Assembly: GCA_050288625.1 (NCBI GenBank)
Contig: JBNKEE010000029.1
Location: 13,681 to 77,680 of the forward strand
Length of the DNA: 64,000 nt
From: JAAGZL01 sp050288625
GTDB taxonomy: Bacteria > Pseudomonadota > Gammaproteobacteria > Chromatiales > Chromatiaceae
Direction: 5' to 3'
Shown here: positions 53,551-61,625 of the stretch, piece after piece
How positions within the stretch are numbered: position 1 is the stretch's first letter
Layout of the letters: the number at the start of each line of letters is the position of its first letter
The notes under the pieces: generated by a model
Told to the model about the DNA's origin: nothing
The model's input: the letters and a program-made list of their open reading frames with translations, nothing else
Database searches by the model: none
Translations under genes and position numbers: made by a program

Positions 53551-54956
53551 TTGACCTTACTCCCTACCGCCATGGCCCCGCTGGATTTCTTCTCTTGCAT
53601 CTGCACCACCTGTTCCAGCTTTGCGGTAAATATATTCATATCTTCTTTAGTCCTCTTCTCGGTAGCGCAGACCAGAATGGCACCTCCCAGTTCCGGATAC
53701 TCTTTTGTCAGATCGTAACCGCCCTGGATATTATGGGCCGACAGGGTGTGTAGGACATCCTGAGCCGGTAACGGCAGACGCACTGCCTGCTCATGAAATA
53801 CTGGACGACTAAAGACGGTCTCAACCCCTTCTATTCTGGTAAGCATCTCCGTTAGGGCGGCTATGTTTGCGTTACATCCTGCCGCCACTCTTTCCAACCC
53901 TTCGGCCCCCAGCAGCGCCATATGCACGGTGGCTGCCGTGACCATCAGCCCCTGGTTGGTGCAGATGTTTGAGGTAGCCTTGGAGCGTCTGATATGTTGC
54001 TCACGCGCCTGCAGGGTCAGGGTAAAGCCCGGCTTGCCATCCAGGTCCAGGGTCCGACCTACGATCCGACCCGGCATCTGCCGCACATGGGCCTGACGAC
54101 AACAGAGGAATCCAAAATAGGGTCCGCCGGATGAAAGGGGCGCCCCCAGTGGTTGGCCCTCGCCGCAACAGATATCCACCCCCTCACTGCCCCACTCACC
54201 CGGAGGGTTTAACAGGGCCAGGGCAACTGGATTGACCACCGCAATGGCTATAGCTTTATTACTATGAGCCCAGTCTGTGAGGGCATCCACCTCTTCCAGC
54301 ACCCCGAAGAAATTGGGTTGTGGGATCACCAGAGCGACTATATCCTCGTCTGCGTACTTATCCAGCGCTGCCGGATCGGTGTGGCCGCCCTTAGGATCGA
54401 AAGGCAGTTCTACCAGTTCGATCCCCTGATTCTTCACTATATTGTGCGCCACCCTACGATAGGCCGGATGCAGACTGCGCGGCACCAAAACCCGCTTGGA
54501 CTTGGATTTACGATTGGCCCGCACCGCCATCAGGATCGCCTCGGCCAGGGCAGAGGCACCATCATAAAGGGAGGTGTTGGAGACATCCATGGCGGTCAAT
54601 GCCGTCATCATGGATTGATACTCATATAATAGTTGCAGGGTGCCCTGGCTGGCCTCCGCCTGATAGGGTGTATAGGCGGTGTAAAATTCGCCACGACCGG
54701 CAATCTCCCAGACCGCGGCCGGGATGTGGTGGTCGTAGGCACCGGCACCGATAAAGCAGAGGGGAGACCCGTCGGACTGGGCCCTGGCCGACATAAGCCG
54801 GGCCACCTCCATCTCGGACATGGCCTCTGGCATCTCCTTTAATCCATCAAAGCGTAGCTCTTGCGGTATCTCGTCAAACAGATCATCAATGCTGGCGGCA
54901 CCGATGGTCTCCAGCATCTGCCGGATCTCTTCTTCAGTATGTGGAATGAACGGCAT
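53544..54956 (-). CDS. gcvPA: Glycine dehydrogenase (decarboxylating) subunit 1
   Basis: This is the N-terminal half of the split P protein, forming an alpha2-beta2 enzyme with GcvPB. The 470 residues show MPFIPHTEEEIRQML, GAGAYDHHIPAAVWEI, FYTAYTPYQAEASQGTLQLLYEYQSM and GLMVTAATVHMALLGAEGLERVA. The split form is typical of many proteobacteria and Gram-positives, unlike the single-chain E. coli GcvP. It follows gcvH by 10 bases. Confidence 0.97.
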   Translation of the reverse strand: MPFIPHTEEEIRQMLETIGAASIDDLFDEIPQELRFDGLKEMPEAMSEMEVARLMSARAQSDGSPLCFIGAGAYDHHIPAAVWEIAGRGEFYTAYTPYQAEASQGTLQLLYEYQSMMTALTAMDVSNTSLYDGASALAEAILMAVRANRKSKSKRVLVPRSLHPAYRRVAHNIVKNQGIELVELPFDPKGGHTDPAALDKYADEDIVALVIPQPNFFGVLEEVDALTDWAHSNKAIAIAVVNPVALALLNPPGEWGSEGVDICCGEGQPLGAPLSSGGPYFGFLCCRQAHVRQMPGRIVGRTLDLDGKPGFTLTLQAREQHIRRSKATSNICTNQGLMVTAATVHMALLGAEGLERVAAGCNANIAALTEMLTRIEGVETVFSRPVFHEQAVRLPLPAQDVLHTLSAHNIQGGYDLTKEYPELGGAILVCATEKRTKEDMNIFTAKLEQVVQMQEKKSSGAMAVGSKVKC

Positions 54957-54966
54957 CTTGGTCTAA

Positions 54967-55362
54967 TCAGTGCTCGTCAGCCGCAGCCACTTCCGCATAG
55001 CCAGCAGCATCCAGCAGATCACCTAACTCAGATGGATCAGACATCTTCACCTTGAACATCCAGCCTTCGCCAAACGCAGACTCATTTACTATCTCCGGAC
55101 TATCAGCCAGCGCTGTATTGACCGCCACGATCTCTCCTGAGACCGGGCTGTAGATGTCGGATGCTGCCTTTACCGATTCCACCACGGCGCAGTCGGCTCC
55201 CGCATCCACGCTATCGCCCTCTTCCGGTAGATCCACAAAGACCAGATCACCAAGCTGCTCCTGGGCATGGTCTGTAATCCCCACGGTAACGGTTCCATCT
55301 TCCTCGTCCCGAGCCCATTCGTGGGTTTTAGCATATTTCAAATCGGTAGGTATGTTGCTCAT
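54967..55362 (-). CDS. gcvH: Glycine cleavage system H protein
   Basis: GcvH is the lipoylated carrier that links P, T and L proteins. The 131 residues show YAKTHEWARDEEDGTVTVGITDHAQEQLGDLVFVDLPEEGD and the lipoylation site ESVKAASDIYSPVSGE with Lys65. Lipoate comes from LipB and LipA encoded elsewhere in the window. gcvT lies 112 bases upstream. Confidence 0.98.
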   Translation of the reverse strand: MSNIPTDLKYAKTHEWARDEEDGTVTVGITDHAQEQLGDLVFVDLPEEGDSVDAGADCAVVESVKAASDIYSPVSGEIVAVNTALADSPEIVNESAFGEGWMFKVKMSDPSELGDLLDAAGYAEVAAADEH

Positions 55363-55420
55363 ATTTAAAGCCCTCTTAAAGGCAGTTGTTGATTATTGCA
55401 ATCACTGTAACCATAGCCCA

Positions 55421-55438
55421 CTCTCCCCAGAGGGGAGA
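55421..55438. repeat. Short perfect hairpin between gcvT and gcvH
   Basis: TCTCCCC (55422-55428) and GGGGAGA (55432-55438) form a 7-bp stem with a 3-base loop. There is no T-run on either side. It could slow RNases or set the ratio of GcvT to GcvH. Confidence 0.4.
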
Positions 55439-55474
55439 AGGGACCGTTGATATTGGTCTTGGTGATTTCATAGT

Positions 55475-56560
55475 CTAAATTCTGATCTTTCCATTACGCA
55501 CAAAAGGAGGTGTTACCACACGCACCGGCAGGCGTTTGCCTCGTATATCCACCTCACAGGATTCGCCGCATCCCTGACGTATCCGCGCCAGGGCAATGGA
55601 TCTATCCAGGGTCGGCCCAAAGCCGCCGGAAGTGATCTCGCCTATCTCCTGTTCTCCAGAATATATCTTTAGATGATCGCGCAATACGCCGCGTCCCTCT
55701 AGGACCAGTCCCACAAATCGTAGATTGTCATCCTTATCGCGTTTCGCCTCAAGTGACTTGCGACCGACAAACTCCCTCTCCTGTGGTTCCCAGGCTATGG
55801 TCCAGGTAAGTCCTGCTTCCATGGGAGTTATGTGCTCGTCCATGTCGTGGCCATATAGATTCATACCTGCCTCTAAACGCAGGGTGTCTCGAGCACCCAA
55901 TCCGCAGGGAGCCACCCCTATCTCCGCCAATGTTTTCCAGAAACCTATGGACTCAGCAGCGGGCAAGGATATCTCAAAACCGTCCTCGCCGGTATAGCCG
56001 GTGCGAGCCACCAGCCAGTCACCATCAGCAACCGCAAAGAATGGTTTTAACTCGGCAGCCTCCACCTTTAATGATTCAGGCAGGAGTGGCAGCACCATAT
56101 CTCGAGCCTGCGGCCCCTGCACCGCGATCATGGCCAGATCCCTTCTGGCGGTTATCTCGGCATCATGGGCACTAATCTGTTTCTCCATCCAGCCGAGGTC
56201 TTTTTCTGCCGTTCCCGCATTCACAACCATGCGATAATTTCCCGGACCCATAAAATATACGATCAGGTCATCTATCACTCCCCCATCTGAGTTCAGCATA
56301 CAGCTATACAGCGCCTTGCCATGCTGTTGCAGCCTGGCCACATCATTTGCCAGCAGCTCCCTGAGAAATTCCTCACTGCCTCTGCCGATAATGTCCAATG
56401 CCAGCATGTGCGACACATCAAACATCCCTGCTTTCTGCCTTACGGAATGATGCTCCTTGAGCTGTGAACCATAATGTAGCGGCATATCCCAGCCGCCAAA
56501 GGGAACCATCTTGGCGCCCATTTCATTGTGTATATCAAATAGTGCTGTCTTTAATCCCAT
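55475..56560 (-). CDS. gcvT: Glycine cleavage system T protein (aminomethyltransferase)
   Basis: GcvT releases ammonia and passes the methylene group to tetrahydrofolate. The 361 residues show GLKTALFDIHNEMGAKMVPFGGWDMPLHYG, GMFDVSHMLALDIIG, DGGVIDDLIVYFMG, ARTGYTGEDGFEISLP, GLGARDTLRLEAGMNLYGHDMDEHITPMEAGL. It is first in the gcvT-H-PA-PB operon. The short upstream region shows no obvious glycine riboswitch. Confidence 0.98.
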   Translation of the reverse strand: MGLKTALFDIHNEMGAKMVPFGGWDMPLHYGSQLKEHHSVRQKAGMFDVSHMLALDIIGRGSEEFLRELLANDVARLQQHGKALYSCMLNSDGGVIDDLIVYFMGPGNYRMVVNAGTAEKDLGWMEKQISAHDAEITARRDLAMIAVQGPQARDMVLPLLPESLKVEAAELKPFFAVADGDWLVARTGYTGEDGFEISLPAAESIGFWKTLAEIGVAPCGLGARDTLRLEAGMNLYGHDMDEHITPMEAGLTWTIAWEPQEREFVGRKSLEAKRDKDDNLRFVGLVLEGRGVLRDHLKIYSGEQEIGEITSGGFGPTLDRSIALARIRQGCGESCEVDIRGKRLPVRVVTPPFVRNGKIRI

Positions 56561-56646
56561 TACTGTTTCCGTTGAACTGATTGTGCACAGGAGTGAACTT
56601 CTTATATTACAGGAAAGGATACCGATTCAAAAAATGGATTCTTGGC

Positions 56647-57954
56647 CTATCCGGCCATCAGCGCTTCGATCTCAGCTATCGTTTTGGGGGCATCCTTGCT
56701 TAGGACATCACAGCCATCCTTGGTCACCGCCACATCATCTTCGATCCTGACTGCCATATCCCACCATTTTTTGGCAACCCCCTTACTTCCCGCAGGGATA
56801 TAGATGCCCGGTTCAATCGTCAAAACCATTCCTGGTTCCAGCAATCTTGGTTGACCATCCACCTTGTAGTCACCTACATCGTGCACATCCATCCCAAGCC
56901 AATGTCCGGTGCGGTGTATATAGAATTCTTTATATGCTTCTTTCTTTATGAGAGTCGTTACCCGACCCTTAAGCAGGCCGAGCTCCACCAACCCCTTAGT
57001 TACCACCTTCACCGCTGCATCATGTGGGTCGTTCCAGTGATTTCCCGGTTTTACCCGTTTTATCGCTGCTTCCTGAGCATCCAATACTAATCCATACAAT
57101 TGCCTTTGCGCTTTGCTGAAGACCCCATTAACTGGGAAGGTGCGTGTGATATCTGAGGCGTAGTAATTGTATTCACAGCCCGCGTCCACCAACAACATCT
57201 CTCCATCCTTCAACTCCGCATCGTTATCCACATAATGCAGAACACAGCCATTTTTCCCGCTCCCAAAGATGGCCGGGTATGCCTGATGGCGAGCCCCTAT
57301 TCGCGCACACTCATGGATAAAATCCGCCTCCAACTGATACTCCATCAAACCTGGTCGACACGCCTGCATGACCCGCTTGTGTGCCTGAGCTGAGATCTTG
57401 GCGGCGATACGCATCTGTTTTATCTCTGAACGCCCCTTGTATAGTCGCATGTCATGCAGATAGTGATCCAGAGCTATAAACTCTAGGGGGCCATGCACCC
57501 CAGATCTGGAATGACTTCTAATCTGGCTGATCCATTCCGACATGCGCTTATCCAAATTCGGATTACATCCCATAGCGTAAAATACCCGCTCACACTGCTC
57601 CAACATTCGCGGCAATATGTCATCCAGATCACCAATTGGAAAAGCATCATCTGCACCATATTTTTCTATGGCCCCTTCATGACCGGCGCGCAACCCATCC
57701 CATCTCTCTTTATCCACATCTCTGTCTCTGCAAAACAGGACATACTCGGCATGGTGGCGCCCAGGGATCAATACCGCCACCGCCTCAGGTTCAGGAAATC
57801 CGGTTAGATAATAGAAGTCACTATCTGGACGATAATGATATTCGACATCCCTGTTTCTTTTCACTACTGGCGCAGCAGGCAAGATCGCAATACTGTCTTC
57901 GCCCATCATGCGCATGAGTTGTCGTCGGCGTGTTGCAAATTCTTTTCGGTTCAT
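56647..57954 (-). CDS. pepP: Xaa-Pro aminopeptidase
   Basis: PepP removes N-terminal residues that precede proline. The 435 residues have an N-terminal domain (NRKEFATRRRQLMRMMGEDSIAILPAA) and a pita-bread metallopeptidase domain with dimetal ligands in LLVDAGCEYNYYASDITRTFPV, HRTGHWLGMDVHDVG, LTIEPGIYIP and VRIEDDVAVTKDG. It overlaps the ygfB-family gene by 4 bp, the usual pair. Confidence 0.96.
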   Translation of the reverse strand: MNRKEFATRRRQLMRMMGEDSIAILPAAPVVKRNRDVEYHYRPDSDFYYLTGFPEPEAVAVLIPGRHHAEYVLFCRDRDVDKERWDGLRAGHEGAIEKYGADDAFPIGDLDDILPRMLEQCERVFYAMGCNPNLDKRMSEWISQIRSHSRSGVHGPLEFIALDHYLHDMRLYKGRSEIKQMRIAAKISAQAHKRVMQACRPGLMEYQLEADFIHECARIGARHQAYPAIFGSGKNGCVLHYVDNDAELKDGEMLLVDAGCEYNYYASDITRTFPVNGVFSKAQRQLYGLVLDAQEAAIKRVKPGNHWNDPHDAAVKVVTKGLVELGLLKGRVTTLIKKEAYKEFYIHRTGHWLGMDVHDVGDYKVDGQPRLLEPGMVLTIEPGIYIPAGSKGVAKKWWDMAVRIEDDVAVTKDGCDVLSKDAPKTIAEIEALMAG

Positions 57955-58502
57955 CGCGTTTTTCCATCAACCCCTGCGCTCACTAACTCATCATGAACAA
58001 GCATTGCCGCGACCCAGATAAATTCTGTTATCTCGGTTAGAGCTACCTCTTCCTCTTCGTCTCCCGCTATTCCATCAATATCCATGCGACTAATCTCCGC
58101 AAGGTCATTTAATGATTCTTTGACCTGCTCCGGCAACCCCTCCTCACCCTCTATCTCGACCAGCCCTACCCCATAAAGGAATCCTTCACACCAGTCCCGG
58201 ACTGCAGTCGCCTTTTGCCGCAGCGGGCTATCCTCATCTGGCAAAAGCATAGTAAACCCAAGGTCCACTCCATCAATAGAAGAGTGCACCACCTGGATCA
58301 ATTCCTCCAGTGCGCGTTGACACTCTGCAACCGCAGAATCGTCCTTAGGCATATTTGTGAACCACTCTTTAGCGAGTCGTTGTAAAATATCCTTTTCACC
58401 TGCGCAAATAAGGCCACACAGCAGACCATGAGCCTCAGAGGCCCCTGCATCGATGCCGATATCCGACAAACACTGGCCCATATATTCGTGATCAACCTGC
58501 AT
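57951..58502 (-). CDS. ygfB: YgfB/YecA family protein (UPF0149)
   Basis: This is a 183-residue cytosolic protein of the UPF0149 family. It shows ASEAHGLLCGLICAGEKDI, FTMLLPDEDSPLRQKATAVRDWCEGFLYGVGLVE and a C-terminal EITEFIWVAAMLVHDEL. In Pseudomonas YgfB is linked to ampDh3 repression and beta-lactam resistance; that role is not proven here. It forms an operon with pepP and diverges from the zapB-like gene. Confidence 0.93.
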   Translation of the reverse strand: MQVDHEYMGQCLSDIGIDAGASEAHGLLCGLICAGEKDILQRLAKEWFTNMPKDDSAVAECQRALEELIQVVHSSIDGVDLGFTMLLPDEDSPLRQKATAVRDWCEGFLYGVGLVEIEGEEGLPEQVKESLNDLAEISRMDIDGIAGDEEEEVALTEITEFIWVAAMLVHDELVSAGVDGKTR

Positions 58503-58717
58503 GGAACCCCTTTCTAAGTAACTTGTGTCAAATTAGTTTACCCGCAACGAATAATAACACGGGCCGAACCAAGGTGTGCCTAGATAAATTATTGGCAATT
58601 TAAGTCACCATGCAGATATCACAAAAACACGAGAAATATAGGATAATTATCTATTATAATGCTCTACGAATACCAACACCGTTGACCCAACAACTTACGC
58701 ATTCTATATTGGAAACC

Positions 58718-58945
58718 ATGAGCGAAGATATAAACATCACAGAGGACGATCTCAAGCGTCTTGAATCCCAGGTTGATGAGCTGATTCAGGCAAATATCCG
58801 CCTGCAAAGCGAAAACAGCTCCTTACTATCCACCCAAGAAAGCCTGGTAGCTGAGAGAGCTGAGCTGATTGAAAAAACAGAGCTTGCCAAGACCAGAGTA
58901 GAGGCGATGATCACCAGGCTTAAATCTATGGAAACGGGAACGTGA
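58718..58945 (+). CDS. ZapB-like coiled-coil protein (TIGR02449 family)
   Basis: The ATG at 58718 with a GGAAA upstream gives 75 residues; a longer frame from 58610 lacks support. Nearly the whole protein is a coiled coil: LKRLESQVDELIQANIRLQSENSSLLSTQESLVAERAELIEKTELAKTRVEAMITRLKSME. Position immediately before zapA suggests a ZapB-type partner that bundles FtsZ through ZapA. zapA starts with GTG inside its stop. Confidence 0.87.
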   Translation: MSEDINITEDDLKRLESQVDELIQANIRLQSENSSLLSTQESLVAERAELIEKTELAKTRVEAMITRLKSMETGT

Positions 58946-59256
58946 GCGACAACCCTATTCCGGTAAGCGTACACATACTCGACAAAGAGTATCTGGTCGC
59001 CTGTCAACCCGAAGAAAAAGAGACTTTGCTCGAGAGCTCCCGTCACTTAGACCAAAAAATGCGCGAAATCCGTGATGGCGGCAAGATAATCGGGACAGAC
59101 CGTATAGCTGTTATGGCGGCGCTTAACATAACCCATGAGCTGCTGGACCACCAACGAACTGCTAAATCAGGTGATACTGCAACCAGCATGCGTCTTATGA
59201 GGCTTCAATCAAAGATCGAAAGCGCCCTTTCAACAAATAAACAACTAGAATTTTAG
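58942..59256 (+). CDS. zapA: Cell division protein ZapA
   Basis: ZapA cross-links FtsZ filaments at the Z-ring. The 104 residues start at GTG (4-bp overlap) and show PIPVSVHILDKEYLVACQPEEKETLLESSRHLDQKMREIRDGGKIIGTDRIAVMAALNITHELL, then a C-terminal coiled coil (RLMRLQSKIESALSTNKQL). The order zapA, 6S RNA, fau is conserved in gammaproteobacteria. Confidence 0.96.
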   Translation: MSDNPIPVSVHILDKEYLVACQPEEKETLLESSRHLDQKMREIRDGGKIIGTDRIAVMAALNITHELLDHQRTAKSGDTATSMRLMRLQSKIESALSTNKQLEF

Positions 59257-59328
59257 AAAAAAACGAGCTAGCGTTATAAGTAGACGCACAGCAAACTAAT
59301 GTTCATAAAATTCATACCAGTTATGGGC

Positions 59329-59508
59329 ATTCCCTGTAGTGTACGTCAGCAAATCGGGTATTTTCTTGAGCCTATCCAATACCCTGGGAGCAAAATGCTG
59401 ACGCCGGTGTGCAAGCCCACCTAGAGTGGGAAGCCTTAGGCAAGGCTGTTGTCCCCACTTGAACCTACTGGTTCAAGAACGATGATACGCAACGGCACTT
59501 ACGGGGGA
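59329..59508 (+). ncRNA. ssrS: 6S RNA
   Basis: 6S RNA mimics an open promoter and binds sigma-70 RNA polymerase in stationary phase. The region between zapA and fau is the conserved ssrS location. The 3' half holds segments matching E. coli 6S in order: AGCCTTAGGCAAGGCTG, CACTTGAACC-ta-CTGGTTCAAG and GCAACGGCACTTACGGGGG. The 5' end ATTCCCTGTAGTG pairs with the 3' end CACTTACGGGGGA to close the terminal stem. Exact ends are estimated. Confidence 0.9.
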
Positions 59509-60128
59509 TGTCTTCCTACTTATCGGATTATCCTGTTTTGCAAAAACTAAATCAGATACGACGCGATATACGCGCACAAAGACGCTCCCTATCCACCAAG
59601 CAGCAGCTCGCAAACAGCCGAGCAATGATCAAAATACTCAATCGAACTTCACTATTTCGCTACAGTAGAAGAATAGCCATATATATAGAAAACGATGGCG
59701 AACTTTCTGTTTCACAGCTAATCCACTTGATCAGATATATCGGGAAATGCTGTTATCTGCCGGTACTGAGGCCCATGCGCCCAAACAGATTATGGTTCTC
59801 TGAATATAGAAAGGGAGATAAACTGATACTTAACAAATACGGCATACCAGAACCTGACATTAATATGCGCAAGCCAGTATCGCCATCTAGCCTCGACCTT
59901 GTCCTGGTACCACTAGTAGCGTTTGATGCTTCATGTAACAGAATTGGTATGGGAGGGGGATTTTATGATAGGACCTTCTCCTACCTCAGAACCAGAAACA
60001 AGTGGCGCAAACCAACATTAGTCGGTGTGGCCCATGAACTACAAAGAACGGATTCAATACAAAAGATGCCATGGGATATTCAGCTTAATGGCATCGTCAC
60101 TGAGTTGAAATTTTTACGGGTAAGATAA
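59508..60128 (+). CDS. fau: 5-formyltetrahydrofolate cyclo-ligase
   Basis: Fau (YgfA) converts 5-formyl-THF to methenyl-THF with ATP. The 206 residues show IRRDIRAQRRSLSTKQQLANS, IAIYIENDGELSV, LVLVPLVAFDASCNRIGMGGGFYDRTF with the ATP motif, and VGVAHELQ. It follows 6S RNA as in E. coli. Its ATG at 59508 coincides with the predicted 6S 3' end, with GGGGG directly before it, too close for a normal ribosome site. A TTG at 59538 is an alternative. Confidence 0.92.
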   Translation: MSSYLSDYPVLQKLNQIRRDIRAQRRSLSTKQQLANSRAMIKILNRTSLFRYSRRIAIYIENDGELSVSQLIHLIRYIGKCCYLPVLRPMRPNRLWFSEYRKGDKLILNKYGIPEPDINMRKPVSPSSLDLVLVPLVAFDASCNRIGMGGGFYDRTFSYLRTRNKWRKPTLVGVAHELQRTDSIQKMPWDIQLNGIVTELKFLRVR

Positions 60129-60266
60129 TTTTACCAACCCTTCTATAAACAGAGTTCACTTTACCCAAAAACAAGATGTAATTTCGTTGTAAAAAAACTG
60201 GTATTTTTCAAATACTTTATTATACTCTTTACTGACTTTTGCTAACTATGTTTTGGAGGGGACAAA

Positions 60267-60674
60267 ATGGCGATCAAGAAAGCAGCAAAGAAGAAGGCAG
60301 TAACCAGGAAGAAGGCACCTGCAAGAAAGACTGTTGCCAAAAAGAAGACGGCAAAGAAGAAGGTCGCCAAGAAAACAGTAGCCAAAAAGAAGGTCGCAAA
60401 GAAAAAGGTTGCTAAGAAAACAGTAGCCAAAAAGAAGGTCGCAAAGAAAAAGGTTGCTAAGAAAAAAGTAGCCAAAAAGAAGGTCGCAAAGAAAAAGGTT
60501 GCTAAGAAAAAAGTAGCCAAAAAGAAGGTCGCAAAGAAAAAGGTTGCTAAGAAGAAAGTAGCCAAAAAGAAGGTCGCAAAGAAAAAGGTTGCTAAGAAAA
60601 AAGTAGCCAAAAAGAAGGTCTCTAAGAAACGCACCCTCAGACCACGCAAAGTCACACCGCGTAAAAAGCGGTAG
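60267..60674 (+). CDS. Histone H1-like/AlgP-like protein built from tandem KKKVA repeats
   Basis: This is a 135-residue protein composed almost wholly of Lys, Ala and Val: AKKKVAKKTVAKKKVAKKKV repeats from about residue 8 to 120, then a Arg/Lys-rich tail (KKRTLRPRKVTPRKKR). At the DNA level the repeat is a 45-bp unit. Such tails resemble the AlgP (AlgR3) and Hc1/H1-like bacterial DNA binders, and the protein should coat DNA or RNA non-specifically. A GGAGGGG ribosome site and a good terminator downstream suggest a strongly expressed single gene. The copy number, and thus the protein length, may vary between strains. Confidence 0.85.
   Translation: MAIKKAAKKKAVTRKKAPARKTVAKKKTAKKKVAKKTVAKKKVAKKKVAKKTVAKKKVAKKKVAKKKVAKKKVAKKKVAKKKVAKKKVAKKKVAKKKVAKKKVAKKKVAKKKVAKKKVSKKRTLRPRKVTPRKKR
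60378..60602 (+). repeat. Five tandem copies of a 45-bp repeat inside the H1-like gene
   Basis: Copies start at 60378, 60423, 60468, 60513 and 60558, with a partial sixth at 60603. Each begins GTAGCCAAAAAGAAGGTC. They differ from one another only near the last codons of the unit (aaaaca, aaaaaa or aagaaa). The near identity, including synonymous sites, points to recent slippage or unequal exchange. Confidence 0.95.
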
Positions 60675-60704
60675 CAATTAGATCTTCTTTAGTATTGAAA
60701 TTAA

Positions 60705-60734
60705 CAAGGCCCGCGAAAGCGGGCCTTGTTTTTT
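60705..60734 (+). terminator. Rho-independent terminator of the H1-like gene
   Basis: A perfect 10-bp stem (60705-60714 with 60719-60728) with a GAAA loop is followed by six T, 30 bases past the stop codon. Confidence 0.92.
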
Positions 60735-60831
60735 CTCTAATAATCATATAGATATACGAACAAGCATCACAATAACCGCAACCAACTTAAGACCATCACA
60801 TAAGAATCAAATATCCTTACAGGAGCAATTT

Positions 60832-61491
60832 ATGACCCCAGATCAACAAAAAAGAGTAGCTGCTGAAGCTGCATTGGAATATTTTGATGAAGGTGTTATC
60901 GGGGTTGGTACAGGCTCAACCGTTAATCATCTCATTGATCTACTCGCTGACATCAAGCAACGAGTTGAAGCTGCTGTATCCAGCTCTGAGGAATCAAGCA
61001 AACGACTTAAGCAATGCGGAATACCTGTAGTTGATTTAAACTCGACTGGCGAATTAGAACTGTATATAGATGGAGCTGACGAAACAAATCACCACCTACA
61101 ACTAATTAAGGGAGGAGGTGGCGCCCTAACCAGGGAAAAAATCATTGCTCAAGCCAGCAAAAGATTCATTTGTATTGCTGACGAAAGCAAGCTGGTAAAA
61201 ATACTTGGCGCTTTTCCGCTTCCTGTAGAGGTCATACCTATGGCGCGCAGCCAAGTGGCACGTGAACTGGTAAAACTAGGAGGCACCCCAGTATGGAGAG
61301 AGAACTTTATAACTGACAACGGCAACCAAATTCTTGACGTACACCATCTTGAGATAATGGAACCTATCAAGTTAGAACAGCAGATTAACAATATAACCGG
61401 GGTAGTTACCGTAGGCCTGTTCGCTCTACGCCCTGCCGATTTGCTTATCTTAGGGACTCCAGACGGGGCAAAGGTGATTAAGGCTCAATAA
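60832..61491 (+). CDS. rpiA: Ribose-5-phosphate isomerase A
   Basis: RpiA interconverts ribose 5-phosphate and ribulose 5-phosphate. The 219 residues show GVIGVGTGSTVNHLIDLL, the substrate loop VVDLNSTGELELYIDGADETN with catalytic Asp, and IKGGGGALTREKIIAQAS with the catalytic Glu-Lys. An AGGAGC ribosome site precedes the ATG. It feeds both the pentose-phosphate pathway and, if present, the Calvin cycle. Confidence 0.97.
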   Translation: MTPDQQKRVAAEAALEYFDEGVIGVGTGSTVNHLIDLLADIKQRVEAAVSSSEESSKRLKQCGIPVVDLNSTGELELYIDGADETNHHLQLIKGGGGALTREKIIAQASKRFICIADESKLVKILGAFPLPVEVIPMARSQVARELVKLGGTPVWRENFITDNGNQILDVHHLEIMEPIKLEQQINNITGVVTVGLFALRPADLLILGTPDGAKVIKAQ

Positions 61492-61625
61492 GCTAAACTG
61501 CACTCAAACAGATACGAAAATCACATGCCTCACATTAGCTTTAGCCCATATATCAAACTAATATCCATAATGTTCAATACTAAATTCGATTACACCCAAG
61601 ACAAAATCTAATAAGTCCTATTATC

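Noticed and set aside
56561..56646. Glycine riboswitch upstream of gcvT
   Set aside because: The region is only 86 bases and shows none of the conserved aptamer segments, so it is not called.
60378..60622. Possible CRISPR array
   Set aside because: The units are contiguous with no spacers, in frame within a coding gene, and lack palindromic repeats.
60242..60677. Long minus-strand frames rich in Phe/Leu/Ala opposite the H1-like gene
   Set aside because: They are the complement of AAG/AAA-rich repeats and have no start signal; the plus frame has a strong ribosome site and terminator.
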